From positions 1 through 58,107 of the forward strand of contig JAKAZL010000008.1 of the NCBI GenBank assembly GCA_021815925.1: a stretch of DNA of 58,107 nt, written 5' to 3'. This document shows positions 44,737 to 54,637 of this stretch, piece by piece. Origin of the DNA: Pseudomonadota bacterium. Lineage in GTDB: Bacteria > Pseudomonadota > Gammaproteobacteria > Steroidobacterales > Steroidobacteraceae. The translations under genes and the position numbers were made by a program. How positions within the stretch are numbered: the stretch's first letter is position 1; the number at the start of each line of letters is the position of its first letter. The notes beneath the pieces are model-generated. The model ran no database searches. It was given only the letters and a program-made list of their open reading frames with translations, and was not told where the DNA came from.

Positions 44737-45666
44737 TCAGCGCGCGTACACGTAGTGCAGCGCCACGCCGATGAAGATCGCCATGCCCACGTAGTTGTTG
44801 TTCAGAAATGCCCGCAGGCAGGCAGCCGGTTCGCGCCGGCGAATCAGCCACTGCTGATAGACGAACAGCCCCGCCACGACGATGAGCCCGGCCGTGTACC
44901 ACGTGCCGAGCTTCAAGTCGTGGCCGGCGAGGGCGAGCGCGACGAGCATGATCGCCTGCAGCACTCCGATCAGCAGCCGGTCGAGATCGGCGAACAGCAG
45001 AGCGCTCGACTGGATGCCGACTCGGCGGTCATCGTCGCGGTCGACCATGGCGTACTGCGTGTCATACACCACCGCCCAGATCACCGCCGCGATGTACAGC
45101 ACCCAGGCCACCCGCGGCACGGCACCGAGCTGGGCGGCGAAGGCCATCGGGATGCTCCAGCCCCCGAAGGACAGCCCCAGGTACAGTTGCGGCAGCGGGA
45201 AGAAGCGCTTCACGAACGGATAGGAGGCGGTGAGCGCGGCGCCGATCACGGCGAGTTCGATGGTCAGACGATTCAGGCGCATCACCAGCCACAGCGCCGC
45301 GACCATCAGTACCAGGAACAGGCCGAGCGCCTCGGCGGGAGAGACTCGGCGCGCGGCGAGCGGACGGTCACGCGTGCGTCTGACGTGCGGATCGATGTTG
45401 CGATCGGCGAAGTCGTTGATGATGCAGCCGGCGGCACGCATGATCACCACGCCGACCACGAAGACGATGAGCACGCCCGGATCGGGTCGCCCGCGCCCGG
45501 CGATCCACAGTGCCCACAGCGTCGGCCACAGCAGCAGCCAGGTGCCGATGGGCCGGTCGAAGCGGGCCAGCCGGCCGTACTCCTCGATCCGCCGTGCCAC
45601 GCGGTGCAGGAGCGGCGCCTCGCCCGGCCCGCGGTTCTGACCGACTTGATCGATCGCAGCTGACAT
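44737..45666 (-). CDS. ubiA: 4-hydroxybenzoate octaprenyltransferase
   Basis: A 309-residue membrane prenyltransferase of ubiquinone synthesis. The first Asp motif Asn-Asp-Phe-Ala-Asp-Arg-Asn-Ile-Asp is near 85, with Arg-Thr-Arg-Asp-Arg-Pro-Leu after it. The second, Asp-Thr-Gln-Tyr-Ala-Met-Val-Asp-Arg-Asp-Asp-Asp, is near 200; both are UbiA hallmarks. About nine membrane helices. It follows recG by 5 bases. ubiC, a frequent partner, is not seen. Confidence 0.95.
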   Translation of the reverse strand: MSAAIDQVGQNRGPGEAPLLHRVARRIEEYGRLARFDRPIGTWLLLWPTLWALWIAGRGRPDPGVLIVFVVGVVIMRAAGCIINDFADRNIDPHVRRTRDRPLAARRVSPAEALGLFLVLMVAALWLVMRLNRLTIELAVIGAALTASYPFVKRFFPLPQLYLGLSFGGWSIPMAFAAQLGAVPRVAWVLYIAAVIWAVVYDTQYAMVDRDDDRRVGIQSSALLFADLDRLLIGVLQAIMLVALALAGHDLKLGTWYTAGLIVVAGLFVYQQWLIRRREPAACLRAFLNNNYVGMAIFIGVALHYVYAR

Positions 45667-45671
45667 CGGCC

Positions 45672-47771
45672 CTACCCTACCCTCCCGTATTGCTCGCCGC
45701 CGGCGATCCAGCGGGCCGAGAGCGCCGCGATATTATCCGGATAGTCGCTGAGGAGCACCTCGGCGGCCGCCTGCACCCGCGGCAGCAGGTCGGCATCGCG
45801 CATCAGGTCTGCGACCCGCATCTGCGCCAGTCCGGTCTGCCGCGTGCCGAGCAGCTCACCGGGTCCGCGCAACTCGAGGTCGCGACGGGCGATCTCGAAG
45901 CCGTCATTGGTCCGGCGCATGACCTCCAGCCGGCGGCTCGCGAGCGGCGAGAGCGGCGCGCGGTACAGCAGCACACAGCTGCTCGCCGCCGCGCCACGAC
46001 CCACGCGGCCGCGCAGCTGGTGCAACTGCGCGAGCCCCATGCGCTCGGCATTCTCGATCACCATCAGCGTCGCGTTCGGCACGTCAACGCCGACCTCGAT
46101 GACCGTCGTCGCCACGAGCAGCTGGATGCGGCCGGCCTGGAAGGCGAGCATCACCTCGTCCTTCTTCGCCGCGCTCAGCCGGCCGTGGACGAGACCGACG
46201 CGCACCTCGGGCAACGCTTCGGCCAGCACGGCGGCGGTTTCCTCCGCCGCCTGGGCGCGCAGCTCCTCGGACTCCTCGATCAACGGACAGACCCAATACA
46301 CCTGCCGGCCCGTGCGGCTGGCCTGCGCGACGCGCGCCACGACCTGATCGCGGCGCTGTTCCGGCACGACCACGGTCTGCACCGGCGTGCGCCCGGGCGG
46401 CAACTCGTCGATCACCGAGACGTCCAGATCGGCGTAGGCGGTCATGGCGAGCGTGCGCGGGATGGGCGTGGCCGTCATGATGAGCTGATGGGGGAAGCGG
46501 CCACTTGCGCGACCCTTCTCCTGCAGGCGCAGCCGCTGCTGCACGCCGAAGCGATGCTGCTCGTCGACGATCACCAGCGCCAGATCGGCGAACTCGATGC
46601 CCTCCTGGAACAACGCGTGCGTGCCGATCACCACCCGCACCTCGGCGGAGGCGACCGCCTCGAGCGCGCTGCGCCGGGTCCGTGCCGGCTGGGCGCCCGA
46701 GAGCAACGCCACCGGCAACCCGAGCGGCTCGAACCAGGCGCGGAAATTGCGCGCATGCTGCTCGGCGAGCAGCTCGGTCGGCGCCATCAGGGCAGCCTGC
46801 AGGCCACTGCCGGCGGTCCGCGCCGCTGCGAGCGCTGCCACGACGGTCTTGCCGCAGCCGACATCGCCCTGCACCAGGCGGACCATCGGCCGCTCGGCGC
46901 GCAGGTCGGCCTCGACTTCGGCGAGCGCGCGCGCCTGTGCACCGGTCAGCTGAAAAGGCAGCGAGGCCAGCAGCCGCGCGGCGAGCCCGTCGGCATCCTC
47001 GAGCGCGCGCGCCGGATCGGTCCGGGTGGTGCGTTTCAACAGCCGCAGGTTCGCCTGGTGCGCCAGCAGCTCCTCGAAGGCCAGCCGCCGCTGCGCCGGG
47101 TGGCGGCGGGCGGAGAGTTCCTCGAGCCGGGCGTTCTTCGGCGGCCGGTGCACGTAATGCAGCGCCTCGCGCAGCGATGGCAGATGCAGATCCTCGAGCA
47201 GCTCGCGCGGCACCCAGTCGCGTACGCCGGCCGTGTCGAGCTCGCGCAGCGCCTGTCCGATCAACATGCGCAGGCGTCCCTGGGTCACCCCTTCGGTGAG
47301 CGGATACAGTGGCGTCAACGTGTCCTCCACCGGCTCGGAGCGCTCGCTGACCCGCCGGTACTCCGGGTGGACCATCTCCAGGCCCTGCGGCCCGCGCCGC
47401 ACTTCCCCGAAACAGCGCAGCCGCGCACCACGCACCAGACCCTCCTGCTGGCTGGCCGAGAAGTGGAAGAACCTGAGCGTGAGGAATCCGCTGCCGTCGG
47501 ACAGCCGCGTCAGCAGCTGGCGTCGGCGGCGGAACACCACCTCGGTCAGCTGCACCTCGCCTTCGATGAGCGAGCGCATGCCGGGATAGAGCTCCCCGAT
47601 GCGCCGGCACTCGGTGCGGTCGTCATAGTCGACGGGCAGGACGAACAGCAGATCCTGCACCTGCGCGATGCCGAGGCGGCGCAGCCGCTCGGCGAGCGCG
47701 TCCCCGACGCCGCGCAGTGCGGTCACCGGCCGCTGTTCGCTCGCCCCGGTCGTGCGCGCCGCCTCAGCCAA
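45672..47771 (-). CDS. recG: ATP-dependent DNA helicase RecG
   Basis: A 699-residue branch-migration helicase. An N-terminal wedge/OB domain (residues 1 to about 260) begins with a Gly-Val-Gly helix-hairpin segment. Walker A Gly-Asp-Val-Gly-Cys-Gly-Lys-Thr lies near 300, Asp-Glu-Gln-His-Arg-Phe-Gly-Val near 400, and Gly-Arg-Val-Gly-Arg-Gly near 600, then the RecG C-terminal domain. The start is uncertain: TTG 47771 overlaps the ridA stop by 8 bases and gives a normal length; GTG 47726 is the main alternative. The frame is open back to 47825 within ridA. Confidence 0.94.
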   Translation of the reverse strand: MAEAARTTGASEQRPVTALRGVGDALAERLRRLGIAQVQDLLFVLPVDYDDRTECRRIGELYPGMRSLIEGEVQLTEVVFRRRRQLLTRLSDGSGFLTLRFFHFSASQQEGLVRGARLRCFGEVRRGPQGLEMVHPEYRRVSERSEPVEDTLTPLYPLTEGVTQGRLRMLIGQALRELDTAGVRDWVPRELLEDLHLPSLREALHYVHRPPKNARLEELSARRHPAQRRLAFEELLAHQANLRLLKRTTRTDPARALEDADGLAARLLASLPFQLTGAQARALAEVEADLRAERPMVRLVQGDVGCGKTVVAALAAARTAGSGLQAALMAPTELLAEQHARNFRAWFEPLGLPVALLSGAQPARTRRSALEAVASAEVRVVIGTHALFQEGIEFADLALVIVDEQHRFGVQQRLRLQEKGRASGRFPHQLIMTATPIPRTLAMTAYADLDVSVIDELPPGRTPVQTVVVPEQRRDQVVARVAQASRTGRQVYWVCPLIEESEELRAQAAEETAAVLAEALPEVRVGLVHGRLSAAKKDEVMLAFQAGRIQLLVATTVIEVGVDVPNATLMVIENAERMGLAQLHQLRGRVGRGAAASSCVLLYRAPLSPLASRRLEVMRRTNDGFEIARRDLELRGPGELLGTRQTGLAQMRVADLMRDADLLPRVQAAAEVLLSDYPDNIAALSARWIAGGEQYGRVG

Positions 47772-48147
47772 GGTGCAGGATGCACTCCGCCTCGACGCGC
47801 GCCCCACGCGGCAGCTGCGCCACACCGACCGCGGCGCGCGCCGGATAGGGCTGCGGGAAGTACTGCGCCATGATCTCGTTGACCTTGGCGAAGTGCGCCA
47901 GATCGGTCAGATAGATGTTGACCTTGACCGCCTGCGCCAGCGTGCCGCCGGCGGCGCGAGCGACCGCATCGAGGTTGTCGAACACCCGACGAATCTCGGC
48001 CTCTATGTCCCCCGCCACCAGCTCCTTGGTGGCCGGATCGAGGGGAATCTGCCCCGACAGATACACCGTATCCCCGGCGCGCACGGCCTGGGAATACGTG
48101 CCGATGGCCGGCGGCGCCTTGTCGGTATGAATGATCGTGCGGCTCAT
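47764..48147 (-). CDS. ridA: RidA-family reactive enamine/imine deaminase
   Basis: A 127-residue protein of the RidA/YjgF family, which hydrolyses reactive 2-aminoacrylate-type intermediates from PLP enzymes such as IlvA. Family points: Gly-x-Tyr-Ser-Gln-Ala near residue 16, Ser-Gly-Gln-Ile-Pro-Leu-Asp near 31, and the active-site Arg in Val-Ala-Gln-Leu-Pro-Arg near 110, then Val-Glu-Ala-Glu. ATG 48147 gives the usual N-terminus; a Met four codons earlier would nearly abut the spoT stop. It lies between spoT and recG, all co-directional. Confidence 0.93.
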   Translation of the reverse strand: MSRTIIHTDKAPPAIGTYSQAVRAGDTVYLSGQIPLDPATKELVAGDIEAEIRRVFDNLDAVARAAGGTLAQAVKVNIYLTDLAHFAKVNEIMAQYFPQPYPARAAVGVAQLPRGARVEAECILHLG

Positions 48148-48155
48148 GCTTGTCC

Positions 48156-50378
48156 TCATGCGGTATGGGAATTGGAATCCGTCTCGTCGAGCTCCTCGCT
48201 GTCAGCGCGATCGCCGCGCGCATGCGCGGCGATCGTACGGCTGACGCGCGTCACGTCCGGCAGGCGGCGGATGACGCGCATCACGCGCGCCAGCTGCTTG
48301 CGGTCATGCACCTTCAGCTCGAAGGTCAGAATCGAGGCGTCCCCCTCCTGCTCCTCGATCGAGACGTGATGGATGTTGGTATCGGCGCTGGCAATGGCCG
48401 CGGCCACCCTGGCGAGCACGCCGGTGCGGTTGACCACATCGACGCGGATCTCTGAATTGAACAGCCGCTCGGGGGCGGACTGCCAGCTCACCGGCAGCCA
48501 CTTCTCGGGATGCTTGCGGTAGTCCTCGACGTTCACGCAGCGGTCGCGATGGATGACCACGCCGCGACCGGCGGAGAGAAAGGCAAACACCGGGTCGTTG
48601 GGCAACGGGAAACAGCAACGCGCGTACGTCACCAGCAGTCCCTCGGTGCCGGCGATGGCGAGCGGCGCGGCCATGGGCGCGCCCTGCTCCGCGGTGCCTG
48701 CCGGCAGGAGCCGGCGCGCCACCAGGGGCGCGAGGCGCTCGCCGAGCCCGATCTTCTCGTACAGCTCGTCCAGGTCCTTCATGCCGAGTTCCCCGAGCAT
48801 GACCTCGCGGGTCGCGGCCGGCACGCTCTCCAGGAACAGGCCGAATTCCGTCAGCGACTGCGTCAGCAGCCGCTGGCCGAGCGCGATCGCCTCGCTGCGG
48901 CGCAGGCTCTTCAGGTAGTGCCGGATGGCGCTGCGCGCCTTGGCGGTCACCACGAAGCTCACCCAGGCGGGATTGGGCACGGCGCCCTTGGCCGTGATGA
49001 TCTCGATGGTCTGGCCGTTGCGCAGCACCGTGCGCAGCGGCGTCAGACGCCGGTCCACCTTGGCGGCGACGCAGCGGTTGCCCACGTCCGTGTGCACGGC
49101 GTAGGCGAAATCCACCACGGTCGCGCCGCTCGGCAGCCGCAGGATCTTGCCCTTCGGGGTGAATACGTAGACCTTGTCGGGATACAGGTCGACCTTGACG
49201 CTCTCGAGGAACTCCTCCGAGCTGCCGTCCTCCTGCAGTTCCACCAGGCCCGAGAGCCACTCTCTGGCTCGCGCCTGCTCCATCGAGCCGGCGTCCTCGC
49301 CCGATTTGTACTTCCAGTGCGCGGCGATGCCGGACTCGGCCACGCGGTGCATGTCCTCGGTGCGGATCTGCACCTCGATCGGCACCGCGTTGGGGCCGAA
49401 CAGCGTCGTGTGCAGCGACTGGTAGCCGTTCACGCGCGGTATGGCGATGTAATCCTTGAACCGGCCGGGCATCGGCTTGAACACCGAATGCACCACGCCG
49501 ATGGCACGGTAACAGGTATCGAGCTCATCGACGATGATGCGCAGGCCGTAGACGTCCACGATTTCCGTGAGCGAGGCGCGCTTGCGCAACATCTTCTTGT
49601 AGATGCTGTAGATGTGCTTCTCGCGCGTCTCCACCCGCGCCTCGATACCGTGCTTCGCCAGGGCCGCCGACAGCTGCTGCTCGATTTTCTGCAGGAACTC
49701 CTTCTGGTTGCCACGCGCCTTGCGCAGCGCGTGCTCGAGCACGCGGTAGCGCTGCGGGTACAGCGCGCGGAAGCCGAGTTCCTCGAGTTCCAGCTTGAGG
49801 TTATACAGGCCGCAGCGCTCGGCGATCGGCGCGTAGATGTCGAGTGTCTCGCGGGCGATGGCCCGACGCCGGTGCGGCGGCATCGCCTGGATCGTGCGCA
49901 TGTTGTGCGTACGGTCGGCGAGCTTGACCAGGATGACGCGCAGGTCGCGCACCATCGCGAGCAGCATCTTGCGGAACGACTCCGCCTGCGCCTCCTCGCG
50001 ATTCTTGAACTGGATGGCATCGAGCTTGGTCACCCCGTCGACCAGCTCGGCCACGTCGGCACCGAAGCGCTCGACGAGCTGGTCCTTGGGCGTCGGGGTG
50101 TCCTCGATGACGTCGTGCAGGATCGCCGCGATCAGGGTATCGGCATCGAGGCGCAGGTCGGCGAGGATGGCCGCCGTCGCGACCGGGTGGGCGATGTACG
50201 GCTCGCCGGAGAGGCGCTTCTGCCCCTCATGCGCCGAGGCACCGAATTCCGCCGCGGCGCGGACGCGGGCGACCTGGTCGGCCGGCAGATAGCTGCCGAC
50301 GTTCGCCAGCAGCTCCTTCAGTCCCGGAGTACGCCTTCCGCCGGGAAGCAGCCCGAGGAGGGAAGACGCATAGTCCAT
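48156..50378 (-). CDS. spoT: Bifunctional (p)ppGpp synthetase/hydrolase SpoT
   Basis: A 740-residue RSH enzyme. The N-terminal HD hydrolase domain retains His-Asp-Val-Ile-Glu-Asp-Thr at 88-94, so hydrolase activity should be intact. A synthetase domain (about 240-350) carries Tyr-Gln-Ser-Leu-His-Thr and the Glu-Val-Gln-Ile-Arg-Thr strand. A TGS domain (about 410-470), a helical region and a C-terminal ACT domain (about 660-730) complete the long RSH layout. It controls the stringent response alarmone. It follows rpoZ by 56 bases, the standard gammaproteobacterial order. Confidence 0.95.
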   Translation of the reverse strand: MDYASSLLGLLPGGRRTPGLKELLANVGSYLPADQVARVRAAAEFGASAHEGQKRLSGEPYIAHPVATAAILADLRLDADTLIAAILHDVIEDTPTPKDQLVERFGADVAELVDGVTKLDAIQFKNREEAQAESFRKMLLAMVRDLRVILVKLADRTHNMRTIQAMPPHRRRAIARETLDIYAPIAERCGLYNLKLELEELGFRALYPQRYRVLEHALRKARGNQKEFLQKIEQQLSAALAKHGIEARVETREKHIYSIYKKMLRKRASLTEIVDVYGLRIIVDELDTCYRAIGVVHSVFKPMPGRFKDYIAIPRVNGYQSLHTTLFGPNAVPIEVQIRTEDMHRVAESGIAAHWKYKSGEDAGSMEQARAREWLSGLVELQEDGSSEEFLESVKVDLYPDKVYVFTPKGKILRLPSGATVVDFAYAVHTDVGNRCVAAKVDRRLTPLRTVLRNGQTIEIITAKGAVPNPAWVSFVVTAKARSAIRHYLKSLRRSEAIALGQRLLTQSLTEFGLFLESVPAATREVMLGELGMKDLDELYEKIGLGERLAPLVARRLLPAGTAEQGAPMAAPLAIAGTEGLLVTYARCCFPLPNDPVFAFLSAGRGVVIHRDRCVNVEDYRKHPEKWLPVSWQSAPERLFNSEIRVDVVNRTGVLARVAAAIASADTNIHHVSIEEQEGDASILTFELKVHDRKQLARVMRVIRRLPDVTRVSRTIAAHARGDRADSEELDETDSNSHTA

Positions 50379-50434
50379 AGCTCAGGGGTCAGCCGTGACA
50401 CTGCGCCGCACCGCTGCCGACCGCTCGCCGGGCG

Positions 50435-50725
50435 TTACTCGCCCAGACCGAACTGGGGAGCGCGGAATGCGGACTGCATGTCCAGTTCCGGCACGTCCGG
50501 GGCGGGCGGCTCGGCCGGCGGCGGCTCCGGCTCGCGCAGCATCTCGACCGTGACGTTGCCCGCGGCGATCTCGCGCAGCGCAACCACCGTCGGCTTGTCG
50601 TTCTCGACGGCGATGGTCGGCTCGGCCCCATTGGCCAGACGCCGGGCGCGCTGCGCCGCCAGGATCACCAGCTGGAACAGGTTATCGACGTTTTGCAGGC
50701 AGTCTTCGACGGTAATGCGGGCCAT
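50435..50725 (-). CDS. rpoZ: RNA polymerase omega subunit
   Basis: A 96-residue protein beginning Met-Ala-Arg-Ile-Thr-Val-Glu-Asp-Cys, with Asn-x-Phe-x-Leu-Val and Ala-Ala-x-Arg-Ala-Arg-x-Leu in the first helices, as in E. coli omega. The C-terminal third is Pro/Glu-rich. Omega helps assemble RNA polymerase and forms part of a ppGpp site with beta-prime. It lies between gmk and spoT. Confidence 0.95.
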   Translation of the reverse strand: MARITVEDCLQNVDNLFQLVILAAQRARRLANGAEPTIAVENDKPTVVALREIAAGNVTVEMLREPEPPPAEPPAPDVPELDMQSAFRAPQFGLGE

Positions 50726-50781
50726 GGCGACACTTAAATATGAATGATTGGGTGGGCACGGCTGGCGCCCAGGGGTCCCCT

Positions 50782-50787
50782 ACTATA
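50782..50787 (-). promoter_or_regulatory. Possible -10 element upstream of rpoZ
   Basis: TATAGT on the minus strand in the 78-base gap between gmk and rpoZ, a local AT-rich spot in GC-rich sequence. No good -35 is visible, so an extra promoter for rpoZ-spoT is only tentative. Confidence 0.35.
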
Positions 50788-50803
50788 CGGCAAGGGCGGG
50801 TGC

Positions 50804-52042
50804 TCAGGCCAGCAGCCGGGCGAGCAGCGCGGTCAGCTCCGGCCGGTAGGCGGCCAGCCCCTCCGCCCGGCCCGTGACGATGCGCACCAGATCGTCCACG
50901 GCCCGCTCGAAATCATCGTTGACCACGACGTCGTCGAACTCGCTCCAGTGCGCCATGTCGCCGACCGCCTCGTGCAGGCGCCGCTCGATCACCGCAGCGG
51001 AATCCGTGGCTCGGCCGCGCAGGCGCTGCTCGAGCGCCTCGCGCGAGGGGGGCAGGACAAAGATGGTATGGCACTCGGGCAGCGCCGCGCGCACCTGGCG
51101 GGCGCCCTGCCAGTCGATCTCGAGCACGATGTCGGTGCCCGCGGCGAGCTGCCGCTCCACCGGCTCGCGCGCGGTACCGTAGTAGTTGCCGAACACCTGG
51201 GCATGCTCGAGAAAGCGCCCCTCGGCGACCATACGCTCGAACTGCTCCACGGAGACGAAATGGTATTCGCGGCCGTCGGTCTCCGTGGCGCGCTGCGGCC
51301 GGGTGGTGTGGGAGATCGACAGGCGCAGCGCGGGCTGGCGCTCGAGCAGGGCCCGCACCAGCGAGGTCTTGCCCGCTCCCGAGGGTGCTGCGAGCACGAA
51401 CAGCTGGCCGCGCCGCGGCACCTGCGGACCCTCCGCGGCGGGCCCGGCGGCCAACAGCTCCCGGCTGCGCGCCGCGAGCTCGCGCAGCGCCTGCCCGCGA
51501 TGACTCGCGGCGTTCTTCTCCGCGGGGGTGAGCTGCGCGGCGGTCCGCGCCGATCCGAGCGGCTGAAAAATCGGGTCGTAGCCGAAACCGCCCGTGCCGC
51601 GCGGCGCGAGCGTGATGCGCCCCTCCCAGCGGCCCGTGGCGAGGAGCGGGTTCGGATCCTCGCCGCTGCGCACCAGCGCGATGACGCACTGGTAGCGTGC
51701 GCCGCGCGCCTGCTCGGGTACGCCGGCGAGTTCGGCCAGGAGCTTGCGCACATTCGCCTCGTCACTGGCGCCCTCGCCGGCGTACCGGGCCGAGAAGACG
51801 CCCGGCCGTCCCTGCAGCGCGTCGACTTCGATCCCGGAGTCATCGGCAAGCGCCGGCAGGCCGGTCAGCCGCGCCGCGTGACGCGCCTTCAGCAGCGCAT
51901 TGTCCCGAAACGTCACCCCGGTCTCGGGTGGCGTGTCGATGCCGAAGGCCGCCTGCGGCAGCACGGCGAGGCCCGAGGGAGCGAGCAGCTCCGCCAGTTC
52001 CCGGAGCTTGCCCGCGTTGCCGCTGGCCAGAACGACTTTCAC
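50804..52042 (-). CDS. rdgB-gmk: Fused XTP/dITP pyrophosphatase (RdgB) and guanylate kinase (Gmk)
   Basis: One 412-codon frame covering two normally separate enzymes. Residues 2 to about 192 are RdgB, which hydrolyses dITP and XTP to prevent mutagenic incorporation: Ser-Gly-Asn-x-Gly-Lys at 7-12, Ala-Asp-Asp-Ser-Gly at 66-70, Gly-Phe-Gly-Tyr-Asp-Pro-Ile-Phe at 152-159, and Ser-His-Arg-Gly-Gln-Ala at 180-185. Residues about 212-412 are complete Gmk, which phosphorylates GMP to GDP: P-loop Ala-Pro-Ser-Gly-Ala-Gly-Lys-Thr at 219-226, Ser-His-Thr-Thr-Arg-Pro at 244-249, and Ile-Asp-Trp-Gln-Gly at 309-313. The linker of about 20 residues has no stop. GTG 52042 overlaps the rph stop by 4 bases. An internal GTG at codon 208 could yield separate Gmk. 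Confidence 0.9.
   Translation of the reverse strand: MKVVLASGNAGKLRELAELLAPSGLAVLPQAAFGIDTPPETGVTFRDNALLKARHAARLTGLPALADDSGIEVDALQGRPGVFSARYAGEGASDEANVRKLLAELAGVPEQARGARYQCVIALVRSGEDPNPLLATGRWEGRITLAPRGTGGFGYDPIFQPLGSARTAAQLTPAEKNAASHRGQALRELAARSRELLAAGPAAEGPQVPRRGQLFVLAAPSGAGKTSLVRALLERQPALRLSISHTTRPQRATETDGREYHFVSVEQFERMVAEGRFLEHAQVFGNYYGTAREPVERQLAAGTDIVLEIDWQGARQVRAALPECHTIFVLPPSREALEQRLRGRATDSAAVIERRLHEAVGDMAHWSEFDDVVVNDDFERAVDDLVRIVTGRAEGLAAYRPELTALLARLLA
51419..51434 (-). promoter_or_regulatory. Internal ribosome binding site and GTG start for Gmk inside the fusion
   Basis: GGAGG at 51434-51430 on the minus strand, an 8-base spacer, then GTG at 51421-51419 in frame. Translation from here would give a 205-residue Gmk beginning close to the usual family start, before Gly-Gln-Leu-Phe-Val-Leu. 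It suggests a recent loss of the rdgB stop or dual products. Confidence 0.5.
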
Positions 52043-52758
52043 GCCTCGATGGCCCGGCTCTGCAGCGGGAACAGCCGCTCGATGCCGCCGGCGGCGAGCG
52101 CGAGCATCGCGTCGAGCTCGTGCCGACGGAAGGCGTGGCCCTCGGCCGTGCCCTGCACTTCGATGAACGCACCGCCGTCGTTCATCACCACGTTCATGTC
52201 CACCTCGGCCTGCGAGTCCTCCGCGTAATCCAGGTCGAGCACCGGGAGTCCGCCGACGATACCGACCGAGACGGCCGCCACCTGGCCGTGCAGCGGCGTG
52301 CGGGCTATCAGCCGCCGACGCTCCAGTGCCCGGCACGCCTGCGCCAGGGCGACGAAGCCGCCGGCGATCGAGGCCGTACGGGTGCCGCCATCGGCCTGCA
52401 GGACGTCGCAGTCGACGGTGACGGTGCGCTCCCCGAGCGCCTTCAGATCGACCACGGCGCGCAGCGAGCGGCCGATCAGGCGCTGAATCTCCAGGGTGCG
52501 GCCACTCTGCTTGCCGCGAGCCGCCTCACGCGCCGAGCGCGTATGGGTCGCGCGCGGCAGCATGCCGTACTCGGCGGTGATCCAGCCCTGGCCCTTGCCG
52601 CGCAGAAACGCCGGCACGGTCTCCTCGACACTGGCGGTGCACAGCACCTGGGTATCGCCGAACTCGACCAGCACCGCCCCCTCGGCATGCTTGGCGAAGC
52701 GGCGCGTGAAGGTCACGGGCCGCATCTGGTCGGCATCGCGTCCACTCGGTCGGGTCAT
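52039..52758 (-). CDS. rph: Ribonuclease PH
   Basis: A 239-residue phosphorolytic 3'-5' exoribonuclease that trims tRNA 3' ends. It starts with Arg-Pro-Ser-Gly-Arg, has Gly-x-Gly-Trp-Ile-Thr-Ala-Glu-Tyr near 55-63, Thr-His-Thr-Arg near 71, and [15 protein letters not shown] near 85-99. [14 protein letters not shown] lies near 115-128, all RNase PH hallmarks. Full length. It overlaps the rdgB-gmk GTG by 4 bases and lies 14 bases after the PP2C gene. Confidence 0.96.
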   Translation of the reverse strand: MTRPSGRDADQMRPVTFTRRFAKHAEGAVLVEFGDTQVLCTASVEETVPAFLRGKGQGWITAEYGMLPRATHTRSAREAARGKQSGRTLEIQRLIGRSLRAVVDLKALGERTVTVDCDVLQADGGTRTASIAGGFVALAQACRALERRRLIARTPLHGQVAAVSVGIVGGLPVLDLDYAEDSQAEVDMNVVMNDGGAFIEVQGTAEGHAFRRHELDAMLALAAGGIERLFPLQSRAIEA

Positions 52759-52772
52759 CTGTGCGCTCGCTG

Positions 52773-53522
52773 CTATTTATCGCCGAGCCACCGCAATGCG
52801 GCAGCCGAGGTGTTGTCACTGCCGCTACCGGCGCGCCGCACGGCCCGCCGGGCCAGCTCGAGCACCTTCTCGCGCAGTGGCGCGGGAGGTGGACCGAACT
52901 CGCTCGCGAGCTCCTCGTCCTTCAGCGGCCCCCAGAGGCCATCGCTGCACACGAGCAGCACGTCGCCGGATTCGAGCGGCCGGCGGCGCGTGAGCGCCAT
53001 GTCGGGCAGAATCGGGCCGCCGCCGAGGCAGCATTCAACATAATTGCGCATCGGATGGGCCTGTGCCTGCTCGGCGGTGATCAGTCCCTCGCGCAGCAGC
53101 CCCTCGACGTGACTGTGGTCACGGCTGCGCCCGACGAGCTTCGCGCCGCGCACGTGGTAGATGCGGCTGTCGCCGATATGCGCCCACCAGGATGCGCCGT
53201 GCTGCACCAGGCACAGCGCGCAGGTGGCGCGCGGGCGCTGGTCGATTGGCGCATCGGCGCCGAGCTTTACGACCGCATCGTGTGCGCGGCCGAGCGTCAG
53301 GTGCAGAAACCCCAGTGGGTCGAACAGTGGCTGCGCGGTCTGCCGGAACGCCTCGATGATGGTCTGCCGGGCGACTTCCGCGGCGCGTCCGCCATCGGCA
53401 TAGCCGCCCATGCCGTCGACGACGAGCAGCAGCGCCGCGTGCTCGCTCACCGAGACCGCAACCCGGTCCTGATTCTCCCCGCGTCCGCCCTGCAGGCTGA
53501 CGTCGGCGTAGTCGATCCGCAA
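52773..53522 (-). CDS. PP2C-family serine/threonine protein phosphatase
   Basis: A 249-residue metal-dependent phosphatase. PPM motifs: Asn-Gln-Asp-Arg near residue 17, Val-Val-Asp-Gly-Met-Gly-Gly near 34-40, His-Ile-Gly-Asp-Ser-Arg-Ile-Tyr near 114-121, Cys-Ser-Asp-Gly-Leu-Trp near 192, and Gly-Ser-Asp-Asn-Thr-Ser near 235. No membrane segment or sensor domain. It starts at TTG 53522, giving Met-Arg-Ile-Asp-Tyr; no better start is visible. It heads the minus-strand run PP2C-rph-rdgB-gmk-rpoZ-spoT and is divergent from yicC. No partner kinase gene lies in the window. Confidence 0.9.
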   Translation of the reverse strand: MRIDYADVSLQGGRGENQDRVAVSVSEHAALLLVVDGMGGYADGGRAAEVARQTIIEAFRQTAQPLFDPLGFLHLTLGRAHDAVVKLGADAPIDQRPRATCALCLVQHGASWWAHIGDSRIYHVRGAKLVGRSRDHSHVEGLLREGLITAEQAQAHPMRNYVECCLGGGPILPDMALTRRRPLESGDVLLVCSDGLWGPLKDEELASEFGPPPAPLREKVLELARRAVRRAGSGSDNTSAAALRWLGDK

Positions 53523-53598
53523 TTGACGCCCGTATATCTGTTAAAGTTCGGGGCCCGCTTTATATCACCCCAGGCCGCCGGGAGCGTAGCGTTTCCAC
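53523..53598. promoter_or_regulatory. Divergent promoter region between PP2C and yicC
   Basis: A 76-base gap that is clearly AT-richer than its surroundings, with GATATA-like and TTTATAT stretches facing both ways. It probably holds divergent promoters, but no clear -35/-10 pair stands out. Confidence 0.4.
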
Positions 53599-54462
53599 TT
53601 GATTTCCAGCATGACAGGCTTCGCTCGGCGCGAGAGCTCCGGACCCTGGGGCAGTCTCGTGTGCGAGCTGCGCAGCGTCAATCACCGGTTTCTCGAAACC
53701 GGCTTCAGACTGCCCGAGGAGCTGCGCGCGGCGGAAGGGGATCTGCGCCAGCGCCTCGCCCAAGAGGTGCGGCGCGGCAAGGTCGACTGCACGCTCACCT
53801 ACCGGCCGACGCAGGCCTCGGCGGCGAGCCTTGAGGTGGACACGCTTGCGCTCGAGCGACTCACCGGCCGCATCGGCGAGCTCGGCCGGGCCTTCCCGGC
53901 CGGCTCGGTGAACCTGCTCGAGGTCCTGCGCTGGCCCGGCATCCTGAAGGACCCCGGTACCGGTGGCGAGGCGCTGCTCGCGGCGGCCCGGGAGCTGTTC
54001 GAGGACGCGGTGGCGGAGCTGTGCGCGGCGCGCAACCGCGAGGGAGAGAAGCTGCGCGAGGTGCTCGAGCAGCGCTGCGCGGCGCTCGAGGTCCTGGTCA
54101 AGCAGGTCCAGGGACGCCTCCCCGAGGTGCAGGCCCGCCTCACCACGCGGGTCCGTGATCGGATCAAGGAGCTCGCCGCAGGGGCCGACCCGGACCGGCT
54201 CGAGCAGGAGATCGCGCTCCTGCTGCAGCGACTCGATGTCGATGAGGAGCTCGAGCGGCTCGCGGGCCACATCACGGAGGTCCGCCGCGTGCTCACGGGG
54301 CGTGAGCCGGCCGGCCGGCGGCTCGACTTCCTGATGCAGGAGCTGAACCGCGAGGCCAATACGCTCTCCTCGAAGTCGCAGGACCTCGAGACCACGCGCT
54401 GCGCGGTGGACATGAAGGTCCTGATCGAACAGATGCGCGAGCAGGTGCAGAACGCGGAATAG
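53599..54462 (+). CDS. yicC: YicC-family endoribonuclease
   Basis: A 287-residue protein with the YicC N-terminal domain (about 1-160: Ser-Met-Thr-Gly-Phe-Ala-Arg, then Arg-Ser-Val-Asn-His-Arg-Phe near 26-32) and the C-terminal DUF1732 domain (about 200-287, ending with Glu-Ala-Asn-Thr-Leu-x-Ser-Lys). YicC-type proteins are RNases reported to act on small RNAs. TTG 53599 is chosen because it gives the family's usual Met-Ile-x-Ser-Met-Thr start; ATG 53611 would truncate it. In many relatives gmk follows yicC directly; here they are separated and on opposite strands. Confidence 0.95.
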   Translation: MISSMTGFARRESSGPWGSLVCELRSVNHRFLETGFRLPEELRAAEGDLRQRLAQEVRRGKVDCTLTYRPTQASAASLEVDTLALERLTGRIGELGRAFPAGSVNLLEVLRWPGILKDPGTGGEALLAAARELFEDAVAELCAARNREGEKLREVLEQRCAALEVLVKQVQGRLPEVQARLTTRVRDRIKELAAGADPDRLEQEIALLLQRLDVDEELERLAGHITEVRRVLTGREPAGRRLDFLMQELNREANTLSSKSQDLETTRCAVDMKVLIEQMREQVQNAE

Positions 54463-54571
54463 GATCCGGGTGCGTCCGTTGATATCCGCGGAAGATGCGT
54501 TAAGCCCCTGAGTTTCAGTGGTTTTTAGCCAGATTCGTCCGCTGGCGTCCAATCTCGTCTGAGCTAGTCTT

Positions 54572-54620
54572 GTAGCTGGATCGGTAGCTGGTTTGTAGCT
54601 AGATCCGTGGCTGGGATTCG
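54572..54620 (+). repeat. Short imperfect tandem repeats of GTAGCTGG type, left side of accessory patch
   Basis: Four consecutive units of about 11-14 bases: GTAGCTGGATCG, GTAGCTGGTTT, GTAGCTAGATCC, and GTGGCTGGGATTCG. They lie between yicC and the restriction-related genes, and related units occur at 57714-57738 and 57921-57949. The 54463-54571 stretch before them shows no gene. Confidence 0.65.
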
Positions 54621-54630
54621 ACGAGCAAGG
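54592..54630 (+). repeat. Left imperfect direct repeat flanking the accessory patch
   Basis: 39 bases that align with 57918-57956 in the same orientation at about 27 identical positions, including TTGTAGCTAG and ATTCGACGA blocks. The two copies enclose about 3.3 kb. They could be attachment or duplication remnants. Confidence 0.5.
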
Positions 54631-54637
54631 GGTGTGC

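Noticed and set aside
45510-47873. 787-codon plus-strand frame antisense to recG
   Set aside because: His/Arg/Gln/Pro-rich antisense shadow; recG motifs are complete on the other strand.
48510-50747. 745-codon plus-strand frame antisense to spoT and rpoZ
   Set aside because: Shadow of spoT; no domain seen.
54572-54620. CRISPR array
   Set aside because: Units are only 11-14 bases with no spacers of constant length and no cas genes.
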